Shown here: piece after piece, positions 37,104-44,525 of the stretch
How the letters are laid out: each line of letters begins with the position of its first letter
Numbering within the stretch: position 1 is the stretch's first letter
NCBI GenBank assembly: GCA_965228425.1
Contig: OZ245815.1
Location: 1,426,001-1,490,000 of the forward strand
DNA from: JAJFJD01 sp965228425
GTDB lineage: Bacteria; Pseudomonadota; Alphaproteobacteria; UBA8366
DNA: 64,000 nt
Direction: 5' to 3'
Notes under the pieces: generated by a model
What the model was told of the DNA's origin: nothing
The model's database searches: none
Seen by the model: only the letters and a program-made list of their open reading frames with translations
Translations under genes and position numbers: made by a program

Positions 37104-37592
37104 CTAGTCCTTGCGGAAGGTGTCCAGGGGGATGATGTTGTCGGTTGGCCCGTCGGCGGATCCGCCAGTGGTATTGGCCCCGTCGCTGGCGGCATCGGCG
37201 GGTTGGCCCGCCGTATCGTCATTCTGTGCGGCCGCTTCCGCCGGCTGGAACTGCAGCGCGAAGTTGACCGACGGATCGGCGAACGCATTGACCGCGGAGA
37301 AGGGCACGACGAGCCTTTGGTGACGGTCGTTGAAGCTGAGCGTCACTTCGAACTGGTCGTCGCCGATGATCAAATCCCAAAACTGATACTGCAGGACGAT
37401 CGTCATCTCCAACGGATACTTCTCGCGAAGCTCGTCGGACAAGGTGACGTCCGGGTGATCGGTCCGGAAGGTGACATAAAGATGGTGTGCGCCGGGCAAC
37501 CCGTGCTCGGACACAAAAGTCAGCGCTTCGCGAACAACGTTTTTCAACGCTCGCTCAACCAGCCGATCATATTGAAGCAAATCTTCCGTCAT
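37104..37592 (-). CDS. sspB: SspB, ClpXP adaptor (alphaproteobacterial type)
   Basis: A 162-residue alpha-type SspB. The folded substrate-binding domain occupies about residues 10-120 ('HHLYVTFRTDHPDVTLSDEL', 'YQFWDLIIGDDQFEVTLSFN', 'VVPFSAVNAFADPSVNFAL'), followed by a disordered tail ending in 'NIIPLDTFRKD', the ClpX-docking peptide typical of SspB. It delivers tmRNA-tagged proteins to ClpXP. It is encoded only about 50 bases downstream of the tmRNA gene on the same strand, a suggestive functional neighbourhood. Confidence 0.92.
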   Translation of the reverse strand: MTEDLLQYDRLVERALKNVVREALTFVSEHGLPGAHHLYVTFRTDHPDVTLSDELREKYPLEMTIVLQYQFWDLIIGDDQFEVTLSFNDRHQRLVVPFSAVNAFADPSVNFALQFQPAEAAAQNDDTAGQPADAASDGANTTGGSADGPTDNIIPLDTFRKD

Positions 37593-37639
37593 GGTGCAGG
37601 GACCGGTTCTACCATAGTGATACGTCCCTTCAAGTGCGG

Positions 37640-37950
37640 AAAGTCACGCGCCGGAAAGTTGGGGGGCTTCTGTTGCCCGGTGCCCCCCGGACCGCGCTTA
37701 CTTAATCAGATTAAGCAGCGAGGCGGGCTTCGCCCGCAGAGTTGTCATTCGCAATTAGCGAAATAGCCCGATAACGGTGGTACCATGCCGGGCACAAACC
37801 AAGTCTTTACCACGCGCGTCGATCCTATTTCGCCCCCATGCCTGAACCCGACCGGGTCCGAGTTATGGTGGAGGCGCCGGGTACCGCCCCCGGGTCCGCT
37901 GCGCTTATTTCACGAGGCCATTTAGCGCCATAGTCGGTTTCCCGACAGAA
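37640..37950 (-). ncRNA. ssrA: Circularly permuted two-piece tmRNA
   Basis: Minus-strand gene in permuted order. First is the acceptor piece: a T-arm CCGGG-GGCGGTA-CCCGG, then CGCCTCC with an encoded ACCA ending at 37866. Next is a 28-base spacer (37838-37865), then the coding piece whose 5' end is GGGGGCG at 37837. GGGGGCG pairs with CGCCTCC to make a seven-pair acceptor stem with G3:U70, the alanine identity element. The tag reading frame at 37711-37752 encodes ANDNSAGEARLAA and a TAA stop. A GAAA-capped hairpin (37933-37946) lies in the 5' part. Outer ends are estimates. The product rescues stalled ribosomes. Confidence 0.93.
37711..37752 (-). other. tmRNA proteolysis-tag reading frame
   Basis: The resume codon GCG (37750-37752) starts ANDNSAGEARLAA, closed by TAA inside a TTAATCTGATTAA hairpin. 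With the alanine carried by tmRNA this gives a 14-residue tag ending in LAA, the ClpX recognition end. The N-terminal AANDN matches known alphaproteobacterial tags, which SspB binds. Confidence 0.92.
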
Positions 37951-38076
37951 GAAATATAGGGTTTTCCGACCCTTATATAAAGGCCTGTCTGCGGGGAACG
38001 GCGGTATTTGCCCAGATTTGGGCCGATCTCTACGTTTTTTGCGCCGTGAACACGCCCTCTCGTCCGAAAGCATGAA

Positions 38077-38093
38077 TTGAACAACGTTTATTT
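38077..38093. promoter_or_regulatory. Operator-like site 1 (degenerate TGAAC palindrome)
   Basis: TGAACAACGTTTA with AT-rich flanks, a weaker copy of the palindromes at 38131 and 38233. It lies in the gap between the divergent tmRNA and VIT/vWA genes. The shared core TGAAC-N3-GTTCA suggests a dimeric regulator such as a TetR-type protein, but no regulator gene adjoins. Confidence 0.4.
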
Positions 38094-38127
38094 TTCTTGA
38101 CTCCGTTGAGCGAATTGCGGCATGCTT

Positions 38128-38149
38128 ATTTGAACATCGTTCATTTAAT
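38128..38149. promoter_or_regulatory. Operator-like site 2 (TGAAC-ATC-GTTCA)
   Basis: TGAACATCGTTCA followed by TTTAAT is identical over its 13-base core and right flank to the copy at 38233-38251. The two are 102 bases apart. It probably lies in the promoter region of the VIT/vWA gene. Confidence 0.5.
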
Positions 38150-38227
38150 CGCTCTGCAAAGGCCGTAAAACAGCCTTTCATCGCGGCGCGGTGATGCCGC
38201 CGGCCAGCGTGTCGGATCGTCGGCATT

Positions 38228-38250
38228 TTAAATGAACATCGTTCATTTAA
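38228..38250. promoter_or_regulatory. Operator-like site 3 (10-bp arms) at the ribosome site
   Basis: TTAAATGAAC-ATC-GTTCATTTAA is a perfect inverted repeat with ten-base arms. It ends a few bases before AAAGGAG, the ribosome site of the VIT/vWA gene. It could be an operator that blocks transcription or a hairpin that limits translation. The repeated core elsewhere in the gap favours a protein-binding site. Confidence 0.5.
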
Positions 38251-38267
38251 TGGAAAGGAGATATCCG

Positions 38268-40451
38268 ATGATGATTTCCCGAATTTTGCGATATGCGGTG
38301 CTCTCCGCCGGTCTCTTGGCGGGGGCTGTAATCTCGGCGGCGGAGTCCTCCGCGGCTGGCCTATTGAGCCCATCGGACGGCACCACGCCGCCGCTGGTGA
38401 TTCAGGATCAGGCGGTCCGGGTGACCGTTGAAGACGGCTATGCGATCACCGCGGTGGAACAGGTCTTCCGGAATCCGCATGGCAAGGATTTCGAGGCGAT
38501 CTATTCCTTCCCGGTACCGAAAAAGGCGGCGGTGTCGGGCTTCACCTATTGGATTGACGGAAAGCCGGTGACCGGCGAGGTGTTGGCCAAAAAGAAAGCG
38601 CGGGAAGTCTACGAGGAGGAGAAAAAGGCGGGACGCGAAGCGGCCTTGACCGAGCAGGATTCGCACAAGACCTTCGACATTTCGGTAACGCCGGTGCGCG
38701 CGGGCAAGAACGTGCGGGTTCGCCTGACGTATATCCAGCCGGCGCATATCGACACGAGTATCGGGCGCTACGTCTATCCGCTGGAGGAGGGTGGCGTCGA
38801 CGATGCGAAACTCGCCTTCTGGACGGCGAATGAGGAGGTCGCGGGCCGGTTCAGTTTCGACCTGCATCTGCGGTCTTCCTATCCGGTCGCCGCGCTACGG
38901 CTACCCAAGCATCCGCAAGCGGTGGTGACGCAGGTGTCAGATCAGGAATGGCGCGTCCACATGGACAACGGTGGCGGCAAGTCCATCGCACCGCTGCCGG
39001 CGACGCCAGATGTGTCCGACTCCGAGCGCGATGACAAGGTCATCGCCGTGCCGACACGGCCAACGTACTCGATCGACGAGGGCGAGGCGGTGACGCCGGT
39101 ACGGGCGGCGCCGCGGACCGCATCGCCGTCCTTCCGTCTCGATACGGATATCGTGGTCTATTGGCGTCAGGCCGAGAACCTGCCGGGCAGCGTCGACCTA
39201 ATCGCGCATCGGCCGGACCCGGACAAACCCGGGACGTTCATGATGGTGCTGACGCCGGGCGACGATTTGAAGCCGATCGTCGAAGGCCGCGATTGGGTTT
39301 TCGTGCTCGACAAGTCGGGGTCGATGAAACGGAAGTTCCACACCTTGACCGAGGGTGTGGCCCGTGGCGTCGCGAAACTGCGCCCCGTCGATCGCTTTCG
39401 GATCGTGTTGTTCGACCAGACGGCAGAGGAGCTAACGTCCGGGTTCCTGTCCGCCACGCCGGAGAACGTGAAGAAGGCGGTGACGCTGTTGGATAACGTG
39501 CAGCCGAACCGGGGCACCAATCTCTTCGATGGGCTGAAACTCGGCCTCAACTTCGTCGAGGCGGATCGCACGACGGCGATCTTGTTGGTGACGGACGGCG
39601 TCGCCAATGTCGGCGAGACCCGCAAGAAAGCGTTCCTCAAGCTGGTGCGTAAGGCGGATGTGCGGTTGTTCACCTTCGTCATGGGCAACAGCGCGAACCG
39701 GCCCTTGCTGACCGGCATGACGCGGGCGTCGGGCGGCACGTCGATCAGCATCTCGAACAGCGACGACATCGTGGGGGCGGTGATGTCCGCGACGTCCAAG
39801 GTGACCCACGAAGCGTTGCATAAGGTCGGGATTAAGATCAGCGGTGTCCGCACCAGCGACCTCACGCCGGAGCGGCTGGGTAGTCTCTATCGGGGCGAAC
39901 AGCTCGTCGTGTTCGGCAAGTATCGCGGCGACGGCGAGGCGAAGGTGACCCTTTCCGGGCTGATCTCCGGTACGCCGACCACCTATACCACCCGCTTCGA
40001 TTTTCCGAGGACCGCCAGTCTGAATCCGGAAATCGAACGGTTGTGGGCTTTCTCGGCGATCGAGGCGCAGCTGCAGGTCATCGACGACTTCGGCGAAAAC
40101 AGCGACCGCAAACAGGTGGTGACCGAACTCGGCGTCGAGTACGGATTGGTCACGCCCTATACCTCGATGGTCGTGGTGCGCGACGAAGTCTTCGCCAAGC
40201 GCGGTATCGAACGCCGCAACCAGGCGCGCCGCGCGACGGAGACCAAAGCTGGCGAGAAGCGGGCCAAGGCACCAGTCCGCACGACGCGCGTCGACACGAA
40301 AGCGCCGATGTTCAAGACCACGCGGCCCAGTTACAGCCGTGGCTCGGGCGGTGGCGGCGGCGGGTCCACCGGCCTGCTGGGGCTGGCGTTGTTGTTCGCC
40401 TTCTCGGCGGCGATCTACTTAAGCCGCCGACGGAAGGAGGATGGCGAATGA
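38268..40451 (+). CDS. VIT/vWA-domain protein with GlyGly-CTERM sorting tail
   Basis: A 727-residue exported protein. The ATG at 38268 follows GGAAAGGAG. It has a signal peptide (ISRILRYAVLSAGLLAGAVI), a VIT domain at about 40-175 ('YAITAVEQVFRNP', 'AIYSFPVPKKAAVSGF'), and a vWA domain from about residue 330 with MIDAS 'VFVLDKSGSMKRKF'. The C-terminus is a GlyGly-CTERM-like signal: GSGGGGGGS, a hydrophobic helix, then RRRK (about residues 693-727). It resembles the marine proteobacterial sortase-target VIT/vWA proteins, but the processing enzyme encoded next door (ATGA overlap) is a rhombosortase, not a sortase. It is likely held at the membrane and released or re-anchored on cleavage. Confidence 0.9.
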   Translation: MMISRILRYAVLSAGLLAGAVISAAESSAAGLLSPSDGTTPPLVIQDQAVRVTVEDGYAITAVEQVFRNPHGKDFEAIYSFPVPKKAAVSGFTYWIDGKPVTGEVLAKKKAREVYEEEKKAGREAALTEQDSHKTFDISVTPVRAGKNVRVRLTYIQPAHIDTSIGRYVYPLEEGGVDDAKLAFWTANEEVAGRFSFDLHLRSSYPVAALRLPKHPQAVVTQVSDQEWRVHMDNGGGKSIAPLPATPDVSDSERDDKVIAVPTRPTYSIDEGEAVTPVRAAPRTASPSFRLDTDIVVYWRQAENLPGSVDLIAHRPDPDKPGTFMMVLTPGDDLKPIVEGRDWVFVLDKSGSMKRKFHTLTEGVARGVAKLRPVDRFRIVLFDQTAEELTSGFLSATPENVKKAVTLLDNVQPNRGTNLFDGLKLGLNFVEADRTTAILLVTDGVANVGETRKKAFLKLVRKADVRLFTFVMGNSANRPLLTGMTRASGGTSISISNSDDIVGAVMSATSKVTHEALHKVGIKISGVRTSDLTPERLGSLYRGEQLVVFGKYRGDGEAKVTLSGLISGTPTTYTTRFDFPRTASLNPEIERLWAFSAIEAQLQVIDDFGENSDRKQVVTELGVEYGLVTPYTSMVVVRDEVFAKRGIERRNQARRATETKAGEKRAKAPVRTTRVDTKAPMFKTTRPSYSRGSGGGGGGSTGLLGLALLFAFSAAIYLSRRRKEDGE

Positions 40452-41194
40452 CCGGTCGCGTTCCTTCCGGTCGGAACCAGGGCGGCGTTCGGCTGCCCTG
40501 GTTCACCGCCGTTCTGTCGACGGTGATGCTCGCTTTCTATGTCGTATTCGGGCCGCAGCCGGATCTGTTGATGTACGACCGCGCGGGCATTACTGCCGGG
40601 GAACGGTGGCGTCTCGTGACGGGGCATCTGGTGCATGGCGATCCCGGCCACCTGGCGGCGAACGTGTTGGCGCTGGTCATTCTCGGCGGTGTCTTGGAAT
40701 CGTTTCAGCGACTCGGAATCAAAACGCTCCTTCTTCTGGTGATGTTCGGATTGATCGTGATCGACGCAGTCTTGTGGTTGAAACTGCCGGAGCTCGATCG
40801 CTACTGCGGATTCTCCGGCATTCTCAACACGTTGTTTGTCGCCGCCGTGTACCAGCAATGGCGCGATACCGGCGACTGGGTGTATCCCGCGCTTGCGGTA
40901 GGCGGGCTCGGCAAGATTGCGATAGAAAGCGGGTCTGCTGGTGCGGTGTTGCCGCTATCAAGTCTGCCGTCGGTCACCGAGGCACATTTCGCCGGCTTCG
41001 TCGCGGGACTCTTGCTCTGCTGTCTCACGGCGGCGTGGATCGCGCGAGACGAGGCGCCGATCCGCGCCCTTCATGCTTCAACCGGTTCCCGGCGGCGGGT
41101 AGACTTGGCGACATGCGACAGTATCACGACCTCATGCGGCACATCCGCGACACCGGCGCGCGCAAGACGGATCGGACGGGCACCGGGACGCTGA
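40448..41194 (+). CDS. Rhombosortase-like rhomboid intramembrane serine protease
   Basis: A 248-residue rhomboid-family protease with about six membrane helices. The catalytic Ser is Ser123 in 'YCGFSGILNTLF' and the His is His180 in 'TEAHFAGFVAGLLL'. The rhombosortase-style helix 2 motif 'TGHLVHGDPGHLAANVLAL' is present (residues 58-76). In known systems rhombosortase cleaves GlyGly-CTERM tails, and the gene just upstream encodes such a tail. Translation is coupled by ATGA at 40448. The last 27 codons overlap the start of thyA; the basic C-terminal tail from about residue 210 looks non-conserved and may be a by-product of that overlap. Confidence 0.85.
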   Translation: MTGRVPSGRNQGGVRLPWFTAVLSTVMLAFYVVFGPQPDLLMYDRAGITAGERWRLVTGHLVHGDPGHLAANVLALVILGGVLESFQRLGIKTLLLLVMFGLIVIDAVLWLKLPELDRYCGFSGILNTLFVAAVYQQWRDTGDWVYPALAVGGLGKIAIESGSAGAVLPLSSLPSVTEAHFAGFVAGLLLCCLTAAWIARDEAPIRALHASTGSRRRVDLATCDSITTSCGTSATPARARRIGRAPGR

Positions 41195-41907
41195 GCGTCT
41201 TCGGCTATCAGAACCGGTACGATCTGCGCGACGGCTTTCCCATGGTCACGACCAAGCGGCTGCATCTCAAATCGATCATCCACGAACTGCTGTGGTTTCT
41301 GCGGGGCGACACGAATGTTCGCTATCTGCAGGAGAACGGCGTGTCGATCTGGGACGAATGGGCGGACGAAACCGGCGATCTCGGCCCGGTCTACGGCCAT
41401 CAATGGCGTTCCTGGCCGACGCCGGACGGCCGGTCCGTCGATCAGATCACCGCGTTGGTGGACCAAATCAAGAGGAGCCCGGACTCGCGCCGGCATATCG
41501 TCAGCGCGTGGAACGTCGCCGATGTGGACAATATGGCGCTGCCGCCCTGTCATTGCCTGTTCCAGTTCTATGTGGCGGAGGGGCGGCTGTCGTGTCAGCT
41601 CTACCAACGCAGCGCCGATGTGTTCCTGGGCGTGCCGTTCAACATCGCATCCTATGCCTTGCTGACCCTGATGATGGCGCAGGCGACTGGGCTGGAGGCC
41701 GGTGAATTCATCCATACCTTCGGTGACGCGCATCTCTATTTGAACCATCTGGAGCAAGCCGACCTGCAGCTCGAGCGCGAGCCCTATCCGCTGCCGACGA
41801 TGACCCTGAACCCGAATGTCACGGATATCTTCGCCTTCCGGTTCGAGGATTTCTCGCTCGAGAACTACCGCTTTCATCCGCACATTCCTGCCGCCGTGGC
41901 GGTCTAG
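41113..41907 (+). CDS. thyA: Thymidylate synthase ThyA
   Basis: Makes dTMP from dUMP using methylene-tetrahydrofolate. The 264-residue product has the same length as the Escherichia coli enzyme and starts 'MRQYHDLMRHIRDTG', so the ATG at 41113 is well supported even though it lies inside the upstream protease frame. Motifs are 'RTGTGTLSVFG', the catalytic Cys in 'LPPCHCLFQFYV', 'QLYQRSADVFLGVPFNIASYA' and the folate-binding C-terminal 'IPAAVAV'. It is followed by folA after five bases, so the cycle that regenerates tetrahydrofolate is encoded together. Confidence 0.97.
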   Translation: MRQYHDLMRHIRDTGARKTDRTGTGTLSVFGYQNRYDLRDGFPMVTTKRLHLKSIIHELLWFLRGDTNVRYLQENGVSIWDEWADETGDLGPVYGHQWRSWPTPDGRSVDQITALVDQIKRSPDSRRHIVSAWNVADVDNMALPPCHCLFQFYVAEGRLSCQLYQRSADVFLGVPFNIASYALLTLMMAQATGLEAGEFIHTFGDAHLYLNHLEQADLQLEREPYPLPTMTLNPNVTDIFAFRFEDFSLENYRFHPHIPAAVAV

Positions 41908-41912
41908 ACCGG

Positions 41913-42416
41913 ATGCCGCCCCGCGTGTCGTTGGTCGTGGCGATGGCCGAGAATAATGTCATCGGCAAGGACGGCGACCTGCCGTGGCACATCCCGGCCG
42001 ACCTCAAGCATTTCAAAGCGGTGACGATGGGCAAGCCGATTGTGATGGGCCGGCGGACTTACGAGTCGATCGGCCGACCGTTGCCGGGCCGTCTGAACAT
42101 CGTCGTCACGCGCGATCCGTCGCGGCAATGGGATGGGGTCGAGGCAGTCCAATCATTGCCCGACGCACTTGAACGTGCAGCGGCCGACGGGGCGAATGAA
42201 ATCATGATCATCGGCGGCGGCGATCTGTATCGGGCGGCGCTGCCGCTGGCGCAACGGATCTACCTGACGCGGGTGCACGAGGCGGTCGAAGGCGATACCC
42301 TTTTTCCTGACCTCGAACCGGCGGAATGGCGGACCGTGTCCTGCGACCGCCGGGACGATATCCACACCGTCCCGGTTTCCTTCAAGATCTTGGAGCGTGT
42401 CACGGACGGCCACTAG
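41913..42416 (+). CDS. folA: Dihydrofolate reductase
   Basis: A 167-residue NADPH-dependent reductase that recycles dihydrofolate produced by ThyA. Motifs are 'LVVAMAENNVIGKDGDLPWHIPADLKHFK', cited here as residues about 8-36, with the active-site Asp in 'PADLKHF', then 'PIVMGRRTYESIGRPLPGR' and 'IMIIGGGDLYRAALP'. The length is standard for a chromosomal DHFR. The thyA-folA pairing is common across proteobacteria. The gene ends at a hairpin shared with the convergent oligopeptidase gene. Confidence 0.97.
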   Translation: MPPRVSLVVAMAENNVIGKDGDLPWHIPADLKHFKAVTMGKPIVMGRRTYESIGRPLPGRLNIVVTRDPSRQWDGVEAVQSLPDALERAAADGANEIMIIGGGDLYRAALPLAQRIYLTRVHEAVEGDTLFPDLEPAEWRTVSCDRRDDIHTVPVSFKILERVTDGH

Positions 42417-42435
42417 CCGCCGAATATCCGGCGGC
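42416..42435. terminator. Hairpin between convergent folA and oligopeptidase genes
   Basis: GCCGCCG-AATATC-CGGCGGC, a seven-pair GC stem, begins in the last base of the folA stop codon. It is followed on the plus strand by CGTTATTG and could end both transcripts. The T-tract is weak. Confidence 0.5.
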
Positions 42436-42437
42436 CG

Positions 42438-44525
42438 TTATTGATTTTCCATTTTGCCGAAAACCAGCAGCAGAAACGCATACACCATCGCGGTCTCCTT
42501 GAGCCGGTCGAACCGCCCGGCGGCGCCGCCATGCCCCGCGTCCATATTCGTCCGCAACAGCAGCAGATTGTCATCGGTCTTGGTGGCGCGCAGCTTGGCC
42601 ACCCATTTAGCCGGTTCCCAATAGGTGACGCGCGGATCGGTCAGGCCGGCGGTGACCAGGATGTTGGGATAGTCCTTTGCCTCGACATTGTCGTAGGGCG
42701 AGTAGGATTTGATGTAGCGGTAGGCCTCTTTGTCCTCAATCGGGTTGCCCCATTCCGGCCATTCCGGCGGCGTCAGCGGCAGGCTGTCATCGCACATAGT
42801 GTTGAGCACGTCGACGAAGGGCACCTCGGCGACGCTCGCCTTGAACAGGTCGGGCCGCATATTGACCACCGCACCCATCAGCATCCCGCCCGCACTGCCG
42901 CCGTGGCAGGCGATCTCGCCGCGCGACGTATAGCCTTCGTCGATCAACTGCTCGCCGGCGGCGATGAAATCGAGAAATGTGTTCTTCTTCTGCAAGCGCT
43001 TGCCCGTCCGGTACCAGCGGTAGCCGCCCTCCATGCCGCCGCGGATATGCGCGATGGCGTAAACGAAGCCGCGATCGACGAGGCTCAGCCGCGTCGTGCC
43101 GAAGGAGGCGGGGATGGCATGGCCATAGGAGCCGTAACCGTAGAGCAGGACCGGGGCGGTTCCGTCGATCGGCGTATCCTTGCGGTACAGCAGCGAAACC
43201 GGAATCCGCTCCCCGTCGTGGCTGGTGGCGAAAGTGCGGCGGGTTAGGTAGTCGGACGGATCGTGCCCGCTTGGCACCTCTTGCTCCTTGCGCAGGATAC
43301 GTTCGCCGGACGCCATCTCGTAGTCGAAGGTCTGCTCCGGCGTTGTCATCGACGAGTAGATGAACCGCAGCGATGTCGTCTCGTATTCAAGCCGTCCGAG
43401 CAGGCCGAGACTGTAGGCTTCCTCTTCGAAGGCGATTTCATGCTCGCTGCCGTCGGCCATCGCGCGGATGACGATGCGCGGCAGGCCGTTCTCGCGTTCC
43501 AGCCGCACCAGATAGTCCGCGAACATCTCGACTGAGACGATCAGCCGGCCGGCCGCGTGCGGTATAAGGTCGGTCCAATTCGCGCGGCCGGGATTATCGG
43601 CCGGTGCGGTGACGAGCTTAAAATCTTCGGCACCGTCGGCGTTCGTCAGGATAACCAGTCTGTCGCCATGATGGGTGACCGTGTATTCCACTTCCGGGTT
43701 GCGCGGTTCGACCACGACCGGGTCGCCGTCCGGTTTGTCGGCGTCGACCAGCCGGGCCTCCGACGTCTCGTGGTCGTGACTGTCGATCACCAGGAAGCGG
43801 CCACTCTCCGTCTCGCCGATCGAAACGAAGAAGCCTGCGTCCGGCTCCTCGTACACCAGCACGTCGTCCGCGACGTCGGTGCCGATCTTGTGGCGGAACA
43901 CCTGCGCGGGCCGATGATTGTCGTCGAGGACCGTATACAAAAGCGTCTGGTTGTCATTTGCCCAGACGACGGCGCCGTGGGCGTTGGGGATTTCATCCGG
44001 CAGCACCGTGCCGGTGTTCAGGTCCTTGACCTTGATCGTATAGATTTCCGACCCGTTGAGGTCGACCGCATAGGCGAGCAAGCCGTGGTCATTGCTGTGG
44101 TGGCAGGCGGCCAAGCTGAAATACGAGTGTCCCGCCGCCTCCTTGTCGCCGTGCAGGAGGATTTCTTCTTTTGAGTCGTCTGCGATGGAACGCCGGCAGA
44201 AGATCGGATGCTGCCCGCCGGTTTCGTATCGCCGGTAATAGGCGAAATCGCCGTCGGGGTCGGGCACGCTCGAATCGTCTTCCTTGATGCGGCCCTTGAA
44301 TTCTTCGAACAGCTTTTCCTGCAGTGTTTCCGTCGCCTGCAGGTTGGCCTTCGTGTAGTCGTTTTCGGCTTCGAGATAGGCGCGGATGTCCGGATCGAGA
44401 ATGTCCGGTGTCCGCATGACCTCCTGCCATTGCAGATCCTTCATCCACGCGTAGGGGTCTTCGAGCCGGTCGCCATGCCGTTCGGTGACCAGGATGTCCT
44501 GCTTTGCGATGGGGGTATCGGTCAT
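42438..44525 (-). CDS. Oligopeptidase B-type S9 peptidase
   Basis: A 695-residue prolyl-oligopeptidase-family serine peptidase, most like oligopeptidase B, which cuts short peptides after basic residues. The N-terminal beta-propeller covers about residues 70-410 ('DPYAWMKDL' start). The hydrolase domain has the nucleophile in 'ACHGGSAGGMLMGAVVNMRPDLF', given as its central GGSAGG. The acid is in 'VTAGLTDPRVTYWEP' and the His in 'MDAGHGGAAGRFD'. No signal peptide is seen, so it is probably cytosolic. Its ATG at 44525 overlaps the stop of the TetR-like gene by four bases. Confidence 0.93.
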   Translation of the reverse strand: MTDTPIAKQDILVTERHGDRLEDPYAWMKDLQWQEVMRTPDILDPDIRAYLEAENDYTKANLQATETLQEKLFEEFKGRIKEDDSSVPDPDGDFAYYRRYETGGQHPIFCRRSIADDSKEEILLHGDKEAAGHSYFSLAACHHSNDHGLLAYAVDLNGSEIYTIKVKDLNTGTVLPDEIPNAHGAVVWANDNQTLLYTVLDDNHRPAQVFRHKIGTDVADDVLVYEEPDAGFFVSIGETESGRFLVIDSHDHETSEARLVDADKPDGDPVVVEPRNPEVEYTVTHHGDRLVILTNADGAEDFKLVTAPADNPGRANWTDLIPHAAGRLIVSVEMFADYLVRLERENGLPRIVIRAMADGSEHEIAFEEEAYSLGLLGRLEYETTSLRFIYSSMTTPEQTFDYEMASGERILRKEQEVPSGHDPSDYLTRRTFATSHDGERIPVSLLYRKDTPIDGTAPVLLYGYGSYGHAIPASFGTTRLSLVDRGFVYAIAHIRGGMEGGYRWYRTGKRLQKKNTFLDFIAAGEQLIDEGYTSRGEIACHGGSAGGMLMGAVVNMRPDLFKASVAEVPFVDVLNTMCDDSLPLTPPEWPEWGNPIEDKEAYRYIKSYSPYDNVEAKDYPNILVTAGLTDPRVTYWEPAKWVAKLRATKTDDNLLLLRTNMDAGHGGAAGRFDRLKETAMVYAFLLLVFGKMENQ

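Noticed and set aside
37825..38373. A 182-codon minus-strand reading frame across the tmRNA acceptor piece and the TGAAC palindromes
   Set aside because: It covers a well-supported RNA gene and the start of the VIT/vWA gene, has composition typical of chance GC-rich frames, and shows no recognisable domain.
40043..40447. N-terminal extension of the rhombosortase frame back into the VIT/vWA gene
   Set aside because: The extension overlaps conserved VIT/vWA coding sequence; the ATGA-coupled ATG at 40448 has a ribosome site and begins just before the first membrane helix.
40441..41112. Upstream extension of the thyA frame
   Set aside because: ThyA length and N-terminus match the family from the ATG at 41113; the extension is a shadow of the protease gene.
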